Assembly (NCBI GenBank): GCA_018815925.1
Contig: JAHIWS010000020.1
Span: 1 to 64,000, forward strand
DNA from: Nanobdellota archaeon
Lineage (GTDB): Archaea > Nanobdellota > Nanobdellia > Pacearchaeales > GW2011-AR1
DNA length: 64,000 nt
Reading direction: 5' to 3'
Below the pieces are notes generated by a model that ran no database searches, had not been told where the DNA came from, and saw only the letters and a list, made by a program, of their open reading frames with translations. Positions 51,861-61,257 of the stretch are shown here, in pieces; position 1 is the first letter of the stretch; every line of letters starts with the position of its first letter. The translations under genes were made by a program, and so were the position numbers.

Positions 51861-52397
51861 TTAATTTACAAATAAATTATATCTTTCGAGAGATGTTAAC
51901 TCCTTTAAAATTCTTTTTTCAATTGCTTTTTGAGGATCAGGAAGGTTTTGAATTCTTTTTTTCATATCCTCAAAAGATTCAAAAGCTTTTTCTTTTCTTT
52001 TAGTGATGATTTCTTTCATGTGTTTTTTGCCTAAACCAGGAAGCATTTCTATTTGATGTATCCTTTTGTTAATTGCATCTGCTTTATTAAAAAATTCAAC
52101 AAATTCTTTTTCTTTTTCTTTTACTACTTTCCCAATATGCTCTTCTAATTGTTGTTTTGCAGTTTCAGTTATTTTTTCTTTAGGAAGTCTTCCAAGAATA
52201 TAATATATTTTATCTCTTTTTCCTTCCCCAATATAAACTTTTTCTCCTATTTCTAAACTAATTCCTCTTCTAGGGACTAATTCTAAAAGAGTAAATTGGG
52301 TTTCCCCTATAGCTTGTGCTATAGGCATCATTTTCCTATCCAAAGGATATCCATTTGGTAAAAATTCTAAGATTATTGCGTGGTCTTCCTTTGTCAT
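51861..52397 (-). CDS. DUF655 family protein
   Basis: A 178-aa protein conserved in archaeal rpo/r-protein loci: HAIILEFLPNGYPLDR, GEKVYIGEGKRDKIYYILGRL, and a HhH-like IEMLPGLGKKHMKEII. Possibly an RNA-binding translation-linked factor; function unknown in the family. Confidence 0.85.
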   Translation of the reverse strand: MTKEDHAIILEFLPNGYPLDRKMMPIAQAIGETQFTLLELVPRRGISLEIGEKVYIGEGKRDKIYYILGRLPKEKITETAKQQLEEHIGKVVKEKEKEFVEFFNKADAINKRIHQIEMLPGLGKKHMKEIITKRKEKAFESFEDMKKRIQNLPDPQKAIEKRILKELTSLERYNLFVN

Positions 52398-52402
52398 TTT
52401 TT

Positions 52403-52708
52403 TTATTCGAATTCTTTAACAATTTTAAGTATTTTTTGGGCTTCATCCTCATTTAAACCAACATCTGTGAAAATTTTGTTTAATTCTTCCGCTGTCTCAG
52501 GCATTATGTCAATTATTTTACTAGTATGATTTTCATTAATTTTCATTAAATCTAATGTTTCAATTTTTTTTCTAAATTCTTTAGCTTCTTTTGGTTTTAA
52601 ATTAGTAAACTTTTTTATAAATGCAAGAACATCTGCTTTGCTATCTTTTGTTTTGAGAACATCTTCAAGACTTTCAGCCATACTGAGGGTTTTAATTTTT
52701 TCTATCAT
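52403..52708 (-). CDS. rpoF: RNA polymerase subunit Rpo4 (F)
   Basis: A 101-aa Rpb4-like protein: ESLEDVLKTKDSKADVLAFIKKFTNLKPKEAKEFRKKIETLDLMKINENHTSKIIDIMPETAEEL. Helical HRDC-like fold that pairs with Rpo7. Co-oriented between eL21 and DUF655 as in other archaea. Confidence 0.88.
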   Translation of the reverse strand: MIEKIKTLSMAESLEDVLKTKDSKADVLAFIKKFTNLKPKEAKEFRKKIETLDLMKINENHTSKIIDIMPETAEELNKIFTDVGLNEDEAQKILKIVKEFE

Positions 52709-52718
52709 TTTATGTGTT

Positions 52719-52976
52719 TTAATTTGGTTTTATTTTTTTTAAATGTATTGGAGGTATTAAAAATGTTTTCTCTTTGTTTTGATCCTTCATTTTTATAATA
52801 TAAACCCCTCCTTTTTTACCTTCTACTACTCCGGTTCTTCCTTGAATTTTTAAAGGAAAACTTGATTTTACAGATGATTCTCTTTTTACACTTACTTTTT
52901 CTCCTTTTTTTAGTTCCTGAAAGTATCTACTAAGTTTTAGTTTTCCTTTTGTTTTAATTTTTTTCTTTTGAACCAT
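52719..52976 (-). CDS. rpl21e: 50S ribosomal protein eL21
   Basis: An 85-aa protein with a basic start (KKKIKTKGKLKLSRYFQELKKGEKVSV) and a KOW-like SFPLKIQGRTGVVEGKKGGVYIIKMKD. First gene of the leftward ribosomal operon. Confidence 0.9.
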   Translation of the reverse strand: MVQKKKIKTKGKLKLSRYFQELKKGEKVSVKRESSVKSSFPLKIQGRTGVVEGKKGGVYIIKMKDQNKEKTFLIPPIHLKKIKPN

Positions 52977-53010
52977 ATTTTACCCAGAAATAGCTTATTT
53001 AAAAAGGTAT

Positions 53011-53211
53011 CTAATTAAAATTTTTAGACCTAGAAAAATCACCGGAAACGTCTGTAAAAGCCAAATCTCCATTTTTTCTTGCATTTTCCATATTTTGAAC
53101 TATTGCTTTAAACATTTTTTCACCCCAAACATTTTTTCCACATTTTTCACAAAAATCAATAACACTCTCATCAGAAATTTCTGCATGGCAATAAATACAT
53201 TTTTTACTCAT
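53011..53211 (-). CDS. small zinc-ribbon protein
   Basis: A 66-aa protein from ATG 53211 (the tracked start is GTG 12 nt upstream). CIYCHAEISDESVIDFCEKCGKNVWG forms one zinc ribbon. The rest is helical and polar. Upstream of the eL21 operon on the same strand; function unknown. Confidence 0.7.
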   Translation of the reverse strand: MSKKCIYCHAEISDESVIDFCEKCGKNVWGEKMFKAIVQNMENARKNGDLAFTDVSGDFSRSKNFN

Positions 53212-53301
53212 AGGATTCACCACTTTTTAAGCTGAATTATTTGGGAAACAAAATTAGTTTTTAAACTTTTAGGAGAATTTTAAAGTTACTCTTTTAAGTT
53301 T

Positions 53302-54465
53302 TTATTTTTTTGGAAAGATTGTAAGAATACTATTTTTATCATATAAAATATATTTTGTATCCAGGGTATCATATTTTTCAGGATCTTTTTTGTATTTTCT
53401 CTTAGAAATCCAGTTTTCTTTTGTTAAAGTGTCACTAATTTGTTTACTATTAATATTTATTCCCTTCTCTTCAGAAAAATATTTTTTTGTTTCTTTTCTC
53501 ATTATTTTTGCAATTTTTTTATTAGAGTAATATTTCGTTTTTAACCCAATAATTCTCTCATTAAAACTTGTATCCCCCTCATAAGTCATTTCCTTTACAA
53601 GGGAATAGTTTGACCTCATATACTCTTTATTTTTTGCTTTGAAATTTCTTTCTTGATATTCTTTTAATTTTGGCTCAATATCCATGTTGTCTAGAGAAGC
53701 AAATTTAGGGTTTGTTATTTCAAAATTACATTTATTTTCAAGACCAATTTTTTTATTAATGCCCTTTTCTTGAGTATCCCTTTCAAGATTCTTTTTCTTA
53801 AAAACATCTTTTTCACCCTCTGCAACATATTTTTTATTTATTTCTGATTCTGGTTTTTCAACCTGTATTCTTGTTAAATAAGAGGCTAAGTATTTTTCTG
53901 TTCCCATTCCTAATTTATTTAAATTAATTTTAGTTAACCTAACTCTCTTGTTTAATATTTCTTTAGGTAAAACTATAAATCCTTCAGAATTAGGAAAATA
54001 ATCTACCCCCTCTACTAAAACCCCATAATCTGGTCCCGGAGTTCTTATTCCTTTTTTTGTATATCTTAGAAAGGTTTTTCCCAGGATTGTTGTACCTGCT
54101 TTTTCCAGAACATCGGCTCTTATTACTGATTTTTTATTTTTATCTTTTATATTTAGTGTAACTAGTTTTGGAGTTTGTTTTTTTGGTTCAACAAAATTAG
54201 CAAATTGTGCTTGGATTATTGGTTTTTCAAATTTGGAAATTACTTCTAATTTTGCTTTGGGAAATTTTATATAAGGAGATTCTTTTTTATCTATTGTAAA
54301 ATATCCTAGGCCTCCAATAGTCAAGATAGGAATAAAAAAATATTTTAATAAAATAGATTTTATGCTTTGGTTTCTATAAAACTTTTTTGGAGTCCATACT
54401 TGAGCGTCACTAGAACGACTAATTGCTAGGAGTCTTTCCTTCATGTTCTTCAATCTAAATCCCAT
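53302..54465 (-). CDS. single-pass membrane protein with large soluble domain
   Basis: A 387-aa protein. A basic N-terminus, one membrane helix (about 38-57, LLKYFFIPILTIGGLGYFTI), then a Lys/Glu-rich soluble region ending in a helical KKYKKDPEKYDTLDTKYILY segment. No domain recognised. Next to the ABC permease operon but may be independent (39-nt gap). Confidence 0.6.
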   Translation of the reverse strand: MGFRLKNMKERLLAISRSSDAQVWTPKKFYRNQSIKSILLKYFFIPILTIGGLGYFTIDKKESPYIKFPKAKLEVISKFEKPIIQAQFANFVEPKKQTPKLVTLNIKDKNKKSVIRADVLEKAGTTILGKTFLRYTKKGIRTPGPDYGVLVEGVDYFPNSEGFIVLPKEILNKRVRLTKINLNKLGMGTEKYLASYLTRIQVEKPESEINKKYVAEGEKDVFKKKNLERDTQEKGINKKIGLENKCNFEITNPKFASLDNMDIEPKLKEYQERNFKAKNKEYMRSNYSLVKEMTYEGDTSFNERIIGLKTKYYSNKKIAKIMRKETKKYFSEEKGININSKQISDTLTKENWISKRKYKKDPEKYDTLDTKYILYDKNSILTIFPKK

Positions 54466-54504
54466 GTTATTTTAAGGTGTCTAAATTATTTATAAATTAT
54501 TGTA

Positions 54505-55713
54505 TTACTCATACCTCAACGCATCAACAACATTTGTTTTACTTGCTTGCATTGCTGGAAGAATCCCAGATATAGCACCTATTAAAAATCCAAATCCTAA
54601 ACACCCTAAGATTAAATAGGTGGGAGCAGCTGCTTGTAAAAGATTTGTATTCAAAGAAGTAATTGCTATGTATTCTATTGTTTTACTTACTCCTAGTCCT
54701 AAACTAACTCCTATTATTCCTCCTACAAGCCCTAACATACCAGATTCAATTAAGAAGATCATTAAAACATCTTTATTCTGCGCCCCAATAGCTTTCATAA
54801 CCCCTATCTCTCTTGTTCTTTCAATAACAGAAGTATACATTGTGTTTGCAATTCCAATTGCCCCTACAATTAGAGAAATAGCTGCGACTCCTGCTAAAAA
54901 AGCAGTAACAATATTAAGTATATTTCCAAAACTTTCTAATAATTGATCAGGGGTGAGTATATCAAAATCTTGATTTTTTTCAGTAACATCCCTTAAATTT
55001 CTTAATTTTTTTTCAACTCTATCTGCAACTTCTAAAATATCTTCTCCTTCATCAATTTGGACAACAATCCAATCAACTCTTTCAGGAATATTAAATAATT
55101 CTCTTGCACTTTCTAAACTCATTACAACCATTTGATCATCGTCAGGGTTTCCAATTTTTTCAAATACCCCCCTAACCTTGAAATCTTGGCCATTAATTAT
55201 TAATTTGTTTCCAGTTTTTACTGGTTTTCCCCAGAGATTTCCTTCCTTATGATTAATCCCTAAATTAACCCCTGAATCTCCTTGTTGTAAAAATCTTCCT
55301 TCATTAACCTCAAGGTTTCCTGTTTCTGCAAAAAGATTAGTATGGAGAGCAACCCCCCAAACTAGCATATATCTTTCTGTTCCTGCAAATTCAATTTTGG
55401 CATTTCCTGCAATATAGTCAGCAACATCTTTAACCCCTCTAACACTTTTTATAGTGTTTACATCCTCTTCTCTAAGGATTGTTCCGCCTACACTTCCAGG
55501 AGGTCCAAGAAACCCTGTTGAAGGTTGGACAAAAAATTTATCAGCTCCAAGAGTTTCAAATTGTTCTTTAACAGCTCCTTGTAAACCTAAAGACAAACTA
55601 ATAAGCATAAAAATAGTTGCAATTGAAATGAAAATACCTAACATGGTCAACCCTGTTCTAAGCTTTCGCTTCTGCAAGTTTCTCAAACCCAGTTTAAAGT
55701 AATCTGTTAGCAT
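54505..55713 (-). CDS. MacB/FtsX-type ABC transporter permease
   Basis: A 402-aa protein. One N-terminal helix (about 22-44), a large extracellular MacB-PCD domain (50-270), and three C-terminal FtsX helices (about 275-295, 330-352, 365-390) containing GIANTMYTSVIERTREIGVMKAIGA. Same architecture as the permease at 56012, with the ERTREIGVMKAIGAQNKD stretch nearly identical, a duplicated pair that may form a heterodimer. Confidence 0.88.
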   Translation of the reverse strand: MLTDYFKLGLRNLQKRKLRTGLTMLGIFISIATIFMLISLSLGLQGAVKEQFETLGADKFFVQPSTGFLGPPGSVGGTILREEDVNTIKSVRGVKDVADYIAGNAKIEFAGTERYMLVWGVALHTNLFAETGNLEVNEGRFLQQGDSGVNLGINHKEGNLWGKPVKTGNKLIINGQDFKVRGVFEKIGNPDDDQMVVMSLESARELFNIPERVDWIVVQIDEGEDILEVADRVEKKLRNLRDVTEKNQDFDILTPDQLLESFGNILNIVTAFLAGVAAISLIVGAIGIANTMYTSVIERTREIGVMKAIGAQNKDVLMIFLIESGMLGLVGGIIGVSLGLGVSKTIEYIAITSLNTNLLQAAAPTYLILGCLGFGFLIGAISGILPAMQASKTNVVDALRYE

Positions 55714-56009
55714 TTTTCCTTTTCTTGTTTAATTAAATAATCAATAATTTTTGAACCAAGGTTTTGATGGGAATGTCTTATTTTTATTATATCTTCTAAA
55801 GAAATATTTTTAGGCAGGCTTACATCAACAATTATTTTACCAAAATTATTTTTTTCTAAAACATATACTGGTTCATGACCTAATTCAATAGCTTTATTAT
55901 AATTTATTCTAGGGTTTCTCAAACAATTATCCAATACATCTTCTGGCCATTTTTGTTCCTTCCAAAATTCTCTTAATTGTTGCTCTTTGTTGAAGTATTT
56001 TTTGTTCAT
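55707..56009 (-). CDS. small hypothetical protein in the ABC operon
   Basis: A 100-aa protein from ATG 56009 (GGAG upstream; tracked start is TTG). A Trp-containing N-terminus (LREFWKEQKWPEDVLDNCL), a central VDVSLPKNISLEDIIKIRHSHQ and Lys-rich end. It overlaps the upstream end of the next permease by 7 nt. Not recognised. Confidence 0.55.
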   Translation of the reverse strand: MNKKYFNKEQQLREFWKEQKWPEDVLDNCLRNPRINYNKAIELGHEPVYVLEKNNFGKIIVDVSLPKNISLEDIIKIRHSHQNLGSKIIDYLIKQEKEKC

Positions 56010-56011
56010 CC

Positions 56012-57229
56012 TCAACTCCTTAATGCATCAACCACATTTAATTTACTTGCTTGCATTGCAGGAAAAATTCCTGAAATTATTCCTACAAAAAATGAAAATC
56101 CAACAGCCCCAATCAACAACCCATAATTTGCACTAACCCTAAATAAATTAATTCCAAGAGCTTGGCTAGCAATTGATGAGGCTCCAAAAGCAATACCTAT
56201 TCCTATTAAAGACCCTATACTTCCTCCAACAAGCCCCAACATACCAGATTCAATTAAGAAGATCATTAAAACATCTTTATTCTGCGCCCCAATAGCTTTC
56301 ATAACCCCTATCTCTCTTGTTCTTTCAACAACAGAAGTATACATTGTGTTTGCAATTCCAACACCTCCAACAAAAAGAGAAATCATAGCAATTCCAACAA
56401 CAATTATGTTGATAATATTAAGAATTGTATTAACAGATTCTAATGATTGGAGGGGTGTTTCTACTGTAAATGTTTCTTCTCCCAATTTTTCATTTCTGTC
56501 ATTTCTTAATTTTCTTTCAATTTCTTTAGCAATATCTTCTATTTGGTTTTTATCTTGAACTTTAGCAACAATTAAATCATATTCTCCTTTTGTTTCAAAA
56601 AGATTTTGCATATCTTTTGTATTCATATAAATAATCCCATTAAGTTGAATGCTGCTTGATTTTTCCAAAATCCCAATTATTTCAAAACTAAAATCATTAA
56701 TTAAAACATTTTTTTCAATTAAAAATGGTTTTTCAAAATCATTTGTTTCAAGAAAAAAATTTCCTAGCATAATTTTTCCCCTATCTCCTGGTTCTAATAA
56801 ACGGCCTTGTTCTGCTTCAACACCTAAAGTTTCATAAAATAAATTGGCTAGCTTTTTTTCATCAGGAACATCTGTTCCATATCCAAACCCAGAAATTTTA
56901 TTATATTCTAATTTCCCAACCCTTATTAATCTTGGAATTACAGCTTCTACTCCTTGGATATTTTCAATTATTTTAAGATCATTATCATTAAGTTTTTCAA
57001 CAACAGTGCTTCCAGGAGGCCCAAACCCTGTCCCCTTATTTTGTATTGTTAGTCTATCTAAAGAAAGAGTCCCAAACTGGCTTGTAACAGCTTCTTGGAG
57101 CCCCTGACCCATAGAAATAAGAGCAACAACAGCAGCAATCCCAATAAAAATTCCTAAGATTGTCAACCAGCTTCTTAAACCACGTTTTCTTAAGTTCTTA
57201 AATGCAAGTGAGAAATAGTTTTGTATCAT
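56012..57229 (-). CDS. MacB/FtsX-type ABC transporter permease
   Basis: A 405-aa paralogue of the permease at 54505: N-terminal membrane helix (RSWLTILGIFIGIAAVVALISMG), a periplasm-facing domain (50-270), and three C-terminal helices with VGIANTMYTSVVERTREIGVMKAIGA. The two permeases with the ATPase at 59757 probably form one macrolide/lipoprotein-type exporter. Confidence 0.88.
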   Translation of the reverse strand: MIQNYFSLAFKNLRKRGLRSWLTILGIFIGIAAVVALISMGQGLQEAVTSQFGTLSLDRLTIQNKGTGFGPPGSTVVEKLNDNDLKIIENIQGVEAVIPRLIRVGKLEYNKISGFGYGTDVPDEKKLANLFYETLGVEAEQGRLLEPGDRGKIMLGNFFLETNDFEKPFLIEKNVLINDFSFEIIGILEKSSSIQLNGIIYMNTKDMQNLFETKGEYDLIVAKVQDKNQIEDIAKEIERKLRNDRNEKLGEETFTVETPLQSLESVNTILNIINIIVVGIAMISLFVGGVGIANTMYTSVVERTREIGVMKAIGAQNKDVLMIFLIESGMLGLVGGSIGSLIGIGIAFGASSIASQALGINLFRVSANYGLLIGAVGFSFFVGIISGIFPAMQASKLNVVDALRS

Positions 57230-58020
57230 TTTTTGGTTTCTTTATATAATTTTTTTAATTCAGGATTGTTTTTGATAAATTCAGAGATGGCTTGCTTATG
57301 ACACCCTCTTTTTTCAGCTATTTCACTCTGATTTAATCCTTTTAATAAACCAGAAGCAATTTCATCATAAATATCTATATTTGCACAAGAAGGTCTTCCT
57401 CTTTTTATTTTTCCTTTAATTTCTTTTATTTCTTTAGCGATTCTTAAGGTTTTTCCATAAGAGATTCCATAAACCTCACTTAGTTTTTTAAGAGAGATAC
57501 CTTCTTCTGTAAAATTAATAATTTGTGTTCGTAGGTGCTTTTTTACTAAATAAGTGTTACGGGAAGATTCATAATCTTCTAACATTTCCATAAAAGATTT
57601 ATTCCTCCTCACTCTTTCATGATATTCTTCAACAGCCCTCTTAAAAGGATTATATTTTTGGAAATTATTAAAAGAATTAAGACCCTCTAACAAATCTTCT
57701 TTTTTAATCATGGTGTGCTTACTAAAGTATTTTTCAGAGTTAGAATAAATATTTTTTTCTAAAGGAATTCCTCTTGCTGCAATGTGAAGTTTTAATTCAT
57801 TCAGGGTTTTTTTACCAAGTTCCTTTGTTTTTTTTATTTTTTTTTCTGATAAACTCAAAATTTCCTCTATTGTAGGATATTCAAAAATTTTTTTGTTTAA
57901 TAAATTCCAACCAATTACTAAAAGTCTGTTTGCAAGCTTAACACTTTTTTCATCTTCCTGAATAGAACCTTGCAAAACAACCTCAAGGTTTTCTGGCCTA
58001 GAATAAGTTTTGTTTAACAT
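57226..58020 (-). CDS. regulator with RNA polymerase alpha-CTD-like HhH and tandem HTH
   Basis: A 264-aa protein. Residues 28-85 (LVIGWNLLNKKIFEYPTIEEILSLSEKKIKKTKELGKKTLNELKLHIAARGI) match the bacterial RNA polymerase alpha-CTD HhH pattern. Two later HTH segments follow (about 175-200, ISLKKLSEVYGISYGKTLRIAKEI; about 235-255, NQSEIAEKRGCHKQAISEFIKNN). It starts before and overlaps the permease gene by 4 nt. Proposed DNA-binding regulator of the operon. Confidence 0.65.
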   Translation of the reverse strand: MLNKTYSRPENLEVVLQGSIQEDEKSVKLANRLLVIGWNLLNKKIFEYPTIEEILSLSEKKIKKTKELGKKTLNELKLHIAARGIPLEKNIYSNSEKYFSKHTMIKKEDLLEGLNSFNNFQKYNPFKRAVEEYHERVRRNKSFMEMLEDYESSRNTYLVKKHLRTQIINFTEEGISLKKLSEVYGISYGKTLRIAKEIKEIKGKIKRGRPSCANIDIYDEIASGLLKGLNQSEIAEKRGCHKQAISEFIKNNPELKKLYKETKK

Positions 58021-58025
58021 AGGAG

Positions 58026-58391
58026 TTACCTCCCCGATTCTCTTTCTACTTTAGCCATCTTTTCTAAATAACTATTATATTTAGGGTTAGAAGGCAAAAT
58101 AATATTAAAATCCCCTAACCATTCTTTATATGGTATCCTCTCACTTAAAAATTCAAGAGCACTATCCACTAAATAAGTTTCTTGTATGTCAGGCAAAACA
58201 TTTCCATCATCCCTATTTATGTAAGAGAATTTAACAAAAAGATGTTTTTGATTTGTTCTATCTTTTCCAATATAAAGATAATCCTCCACATACACATTTC
58301 CCGTAAGATGGTCTTTCTTTCCCACTTTAACTTTTTTCCTAACATAATTTTTTAATTCATCTAAATTATTAATTTTAGTGACCATCTTCAA
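58026..58391 (-). CDS. hypothetical protein
   Basis: A 121-aa protein with alternating strands (VKVGKKDHLTGNVYVEDYLYIGKDRTNQKHLFVKFSYI) and a C-terminal helical region; no family recognised. It overlaps the next small gene by 17 nt, consistent with a tight operon. Confidence 0.55.
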   Translation of the reverse strand: MKMVTKINNLDELKNYVRKKVKVGKKDHLTGNVYVEDYLYIGKDRTNQKHLFVKFSYINRDDGNVLPDIQETYLVDSALEFLSERIPYKEWLGDFNIILPSNPKYNSYLEKMAKVERESGR

Positions 58392-58563
58392 ATACTTCTA
58401 AATTATAATTTATTTGAGGATTCTTGTCTTTTTGTTTTTTTATAGAATCCCTTGCTCTTTTTTGATTATTTCTAAAATCTTTCATAGCTTTTTCTTCTCT
58501 ATCTGCTTCTTCAAAACTAGGGTAAGTTATTCTAAAATTATAGATGTTTTCATCCATTTTCAC
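58375..58563 (-). CDS. small charged hypothetical protein
   Basis: A 62-aa, highly charged, mostly helical protein (EADREEKAMKDFRNNQKRARDSI). Start overlaps the secreted-protein gene stop by 4 nt. Unrecognised. Confidence 0.45.
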   Translation of the reverse strand: MKMDENIYNFRITYPSFEEADREEKAMKDFRNNQKRARDSIKKQKDKNPQINYNLEVFEDGH

Positions 58564-59459
58564 TCACTTCCCCTATTCTTCTTTTTTTTTCTTCTTTTTA
58601 TTTTCCTATAAATTACCCAAATAATTATTAATAAAATAATAATTCCAATATACAAACCTGTGTTACTTTTTTGTATTAATCCTTTTTCAAGGGCTTCTTC
58701 ACTTGTATAAACTTTAAAAGGCAAATTTATGTTTTCTATTTGATCATTATTATCAAAGTCCTTGTAGGTTATTTTTGCTTTTAGCACAGGAGTTGTTGTT
58801 TTGTAAATAACATTAAATGTAGCAAAATCAGTATCATCTGCGTCAACACCCCCAATAAATATTTTACTTTTAGATAAAATTTCAAAACCTTGTGGGAAAA
58901 TTTCAACAGACATAGATTTAATTTCTCCAAGACCCTTGTTTATTATTTCAAGAGAGAGTTTTCCTTCTTGTTCAAGAATAGGCGTTTCAATACTTGCTCC
59001 TTTTGCTTCAGCAGCAAAATCAAGCTCTGTTTTAGCACTAACCCTTATTCCAAAACTTCCTGCTTTTTCATAATCATCATCATTATCATCTGCGTCTACA
59101 TAAGTAATAACATAAGGAATATTATAATCTCCTGGTTCAATATCTGTTGAAGCTTTTAGAGTAAAACTTGTTGAATCATCATCATCTTCATCAAGATCAT
59201 CTAATTCTTTTTCAGAACTTCCTATAACAGTAAATGGAAGTGAAATTGATGTGCCATCAGGAAGAACATGAACAAGAATAATCTGAACAGAAACCTCTTC
59301 AATATCAAAATTTTGATTATTTTCTACATCAATGTTTACACTACCTTGTTCTCCTGGATATATTGTAATGTAGTCTGCATCAACAACAAGGGCTGATGCA
59401 AAGCTTATGTTAATTAAGAAGATTAATGCTAAAAAAGGGATTATTGATTTAGAGTTCAT
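58560..59459 (-). CDS. secreted, membrane-anchored beta-sandwich protein (COG1361/S-layer-like)
   Basis: A 299-aa protein. Signal peptide (about 5-25, IIPFLALIFLINISFASALV), repeated Ig-like/CARDB-type strands (40-250) and a C-terminal membrane helix (about 270-290) with a basic tail. The pattern of two beta-sandwich units with a C-terminal anchor resembles archaeal COG1361 exported proteins; it may be the exporter's partner. Confidence 0.7.
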   Translation of the reverse strand: MNSKSIIPFLALIFLINISFASALVVDADYITIYPGEQGSVNIDVENNQNFDIEEVSVQIILVHVLPDGTSISLPFTVIGSSEKELDDLDEDDDDSTSFTLKASTDIEPGDYNIPYVITYVDADDNDDDYEKAGSFGIRVSAKTELDFAAEAKGASIETPILEQEGKLSLEIINKGLGEIKSMSVEIFPQGFEILSKSKIFIGGVDADDTDFATFNVIYKTTTPVLKAKITYKDFDNNDQIENINLPFKVYTSEEALEKGLIQKSNTGLYIGIIILLIIIWVIYRKIKRRKKKKNRGSE

Positions 59460-59673
59460 TTTGTACTCTAATTATACTTGATTTAATTAGGTTGGTGATA
59501 TCAATAGTGATTTTTTCTAAATCTATTTTCTTTTCAGATTTAAACATATTAAAATCTACTTTCACATCTCCTTGATTTTCTAAAATAGGAATAATTAATC
59601 CATTAGAAGGGATTACGTAAGGTTCACTTTTACCCTTTTCTTTCACAGCATAAGTTAGATACTTTTCTTCCAT
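59449..59673 (-). CDS. small hypothetical protein
   Basis: A 74-aa protein from ATG 59673 (the tracked GTG 15 nt upstream is less likely). A TATA-like ATTTATAAAG lies about 25-35 bp upstream, so this may be the first gene of the leftward unit. Overlaps the secreted-protein gene by 11 nt. No recognised domain. Confidence 0.5.
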   Translation of the reverse strand: MEEKYLTYAVKEKGKSEPYVIPSNGLIIPILENQGDVKVDFNMFKSEKKIDLEKITIDITNLIKSSIIRVQNEL

Positions 59674-59756
59674 TTTCTTAATTTCCACACAGAAATATCC
59701 TTTATAAATATTTCGATATTGTTACTACAGAATGATTACAACAATTGGGTTTAATT

Positions 59757-60497
59757 TCAATCCTTAAGAATACATTCTGGAAGTTTCACTTTTTTCCATT
59801 TTCCATTTGTCTTTTTTTCCAAACTTTCTATTTTTCCATCTCTTAAAGAATAGAGTGTTTTAGCATATGTTTTTGCAATTTCAGGATCATGGGTAACAAT
59901 AATGATTGTCCTTCCTTTTTTATTTAAATCTGTTAAAAAACCCATTACTCTTTCACCTGTTTTTGTATCAAGATTTCCTGTTGGTTCGTCTGCTAAAAGG
60001 ATATCTGGTTTATTTGCTAAAGATCTTGCAATAGCAACTCTTTGTTGTTGTCCTCCAGAAAGTTGATTAGGGTAATGGTTCATTCTATCTTCTAATTCCA
60101 TTGATTTCAGAAGTTTTTCTGCTCTTTCCTCCCGATATTCTTTATCTTCATTTTGAAATAACATAGGGAGCATAACATTTTCTTTAGCTGTTAAATTAGG
60201 AATAAGATTAAACTGCTGAAATATAAACCCTATTTTTTTACCCCTAAGTTGGGCAAGTTCTGATTCTTCTAAATTTTCTATGTTTTTTCCTTTAAGATAA
60301 ATATCCCCTTTTGTTGTTAAGTCAAGACTTCCTGTTAAATTCATAGCAGTACTTTTTCCACTTCCAGAAGGCCCCATTATTGCAACAAAATCCCCTTCTT
60401 GTATAGAAATATCAACACAATCAAGAGCTTTAACAAGAGATTCCCCCATTTCATAATATTTTGCAGCTTGTTTTAATTTTATTATTAGAGGTTTCAT
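59757..60497 (-). CDS. MacB/LolD-type ABC transporter ATPase
   Basis: A 246-aa ATPase: Walker A GPSGSGKST, Q-loop FIFQQFN, LSGGQQQRVAIARSL signature, Walker B ILLADEPTGNLD, H-loop VTHDPEIA. Overlaps the upstream 171-aa gene by 4 nt. Supplies energy for the two MacB/FtsX permeases downstream. Confidence 0.92.
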   Translation of the reverse strand: MKPLIIKLKQAAKYYEMGESLVKALDCVDISIQEGDFVAIMGPSGSGKSTAMNLTGSLDLTTKGDIYLKGKNIENLEESELAQLRGKKIGFIFQQFNLIPNLTAKENVMLPMLFQNEDKEYREERAEKLLKSMELEDRMNHYPNQLSGGQQQRVAIARSLANKPDILLADEPTGNLDTKTGERVMGFLTDLNKKGRTIIIVTHDPEIAKTYAKTLYSLRDGKIESLEKKTNGKWKKVKLPECILKD

Positions 60498-61009
60498 TTT
60501 TTAATTTTGAATCTCGAAGCATAAGAATTTAATTGAGGGTTTGGATTTTCAGTAATTATAGATGTAAAAAAACCTCTTATGGTATTATTTGCAAAACCAA
60601 AATCAAGTTTAAGTATAGGGTTTTTTCCTAGTCTCAATCTTGAAATATTAAATCTTCCTTGAATAGGTTCTCTTAAATTTAGTTCTTTTCTAAATTTTTC
60701 ATATATATCAATAATTCTTATTCTTCCTTCTAATAGGGTTTGCCTAAGAGTTTCAAGGTTTAAATCTCCTAATAAATTTTCATTAACCAAATTTTCCGCT
60801 ATTGAATATCCTGCTTGCACTATACAAAGGTCTATTCCTCTTGGAGTAACATAGTGTGGTTGAATATGTCTTCTTGCAACAACAGGTTCATTAGGATTAA
60901 AATTAAAAACCCACTCTTTTTTATCATAGTCTATACTAGTAAGAGTCATAAATTCCGGAAGGTATACTTTTTCTCTAAGAAATTCAATTGTGTTCATTTT
61001 ATTTTCCAT
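60494..61009 (-). CDS. hypothetical protein, possible hotdog-like fold
   Basis: A 171-aa protein. VVARRHIQPHYVTPRGIDLCIVQAGYSIAENL resembles the central helix of hotdog-fold (FcoT/FabZ-like) proteins, but catalytic residues are not certain. Co-transcribed with the ABC ATPase. Substrate unknown. Confidence 0.5.
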   Translation of the reverse strand: MENKMNTIEFLREKVYLPEFMTLTSIDYDKKEWVFNFNPNEPVVARRHIQPHYVTPRGIDLCIVQAGYSIAENLVNENLLGDLNLETLRQTLLEGRIRIIDIYEKFRKELNLREPIQGRFNISRLRLGKNPILKLDFGFANNTIRGFFTSIITENPNPQLNSYASRFKIKK

Positions 61010-61059
61010 ATATTTTTCTCAATCACAAGCTTTATAAATCTTCTTAATGCAATATTAAT

Positions 61060-61257
61060 ATGATAATTCCAGTGAGATGTATGTCGTGCGGAAAACCCAT
61101 TGGACACTTGTGGGGAGATTTTAAAAAAAGAGTATCAGAAGGAGAATCTGAAAAAAAAGTATTAGATGAACTGGGGTTAGAGAGATTCTGCTGTAGATCA
61201 ATGTTCCTAGGACAAGAAGATTTTATAGAATTAATTGGAAAGTTTAAAAAGAGTTAA
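61060..61257 (+). CDS. rpoN: RNA polymerase subunit Rpo10 (N)
   Basis: A 65-aa Rpb10-like zinc protein: MIIPVRCMSCGKPIGHLWGDF at the start and GLERFCCRSMFL at the centre (CxxCn…CC ligand set). TATA-like TTTATAAAT about 25 bp upstream. It normally sits with rps9/rpoK; here it is alone and convergent with rnp4. Confidence 0.95.
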   Translation: MIIPVRCMSCGKPIGHLWGDFKKRVSEGESEKKVLDELGLERFCCRSMFLGQEDFIELIGKFKKS

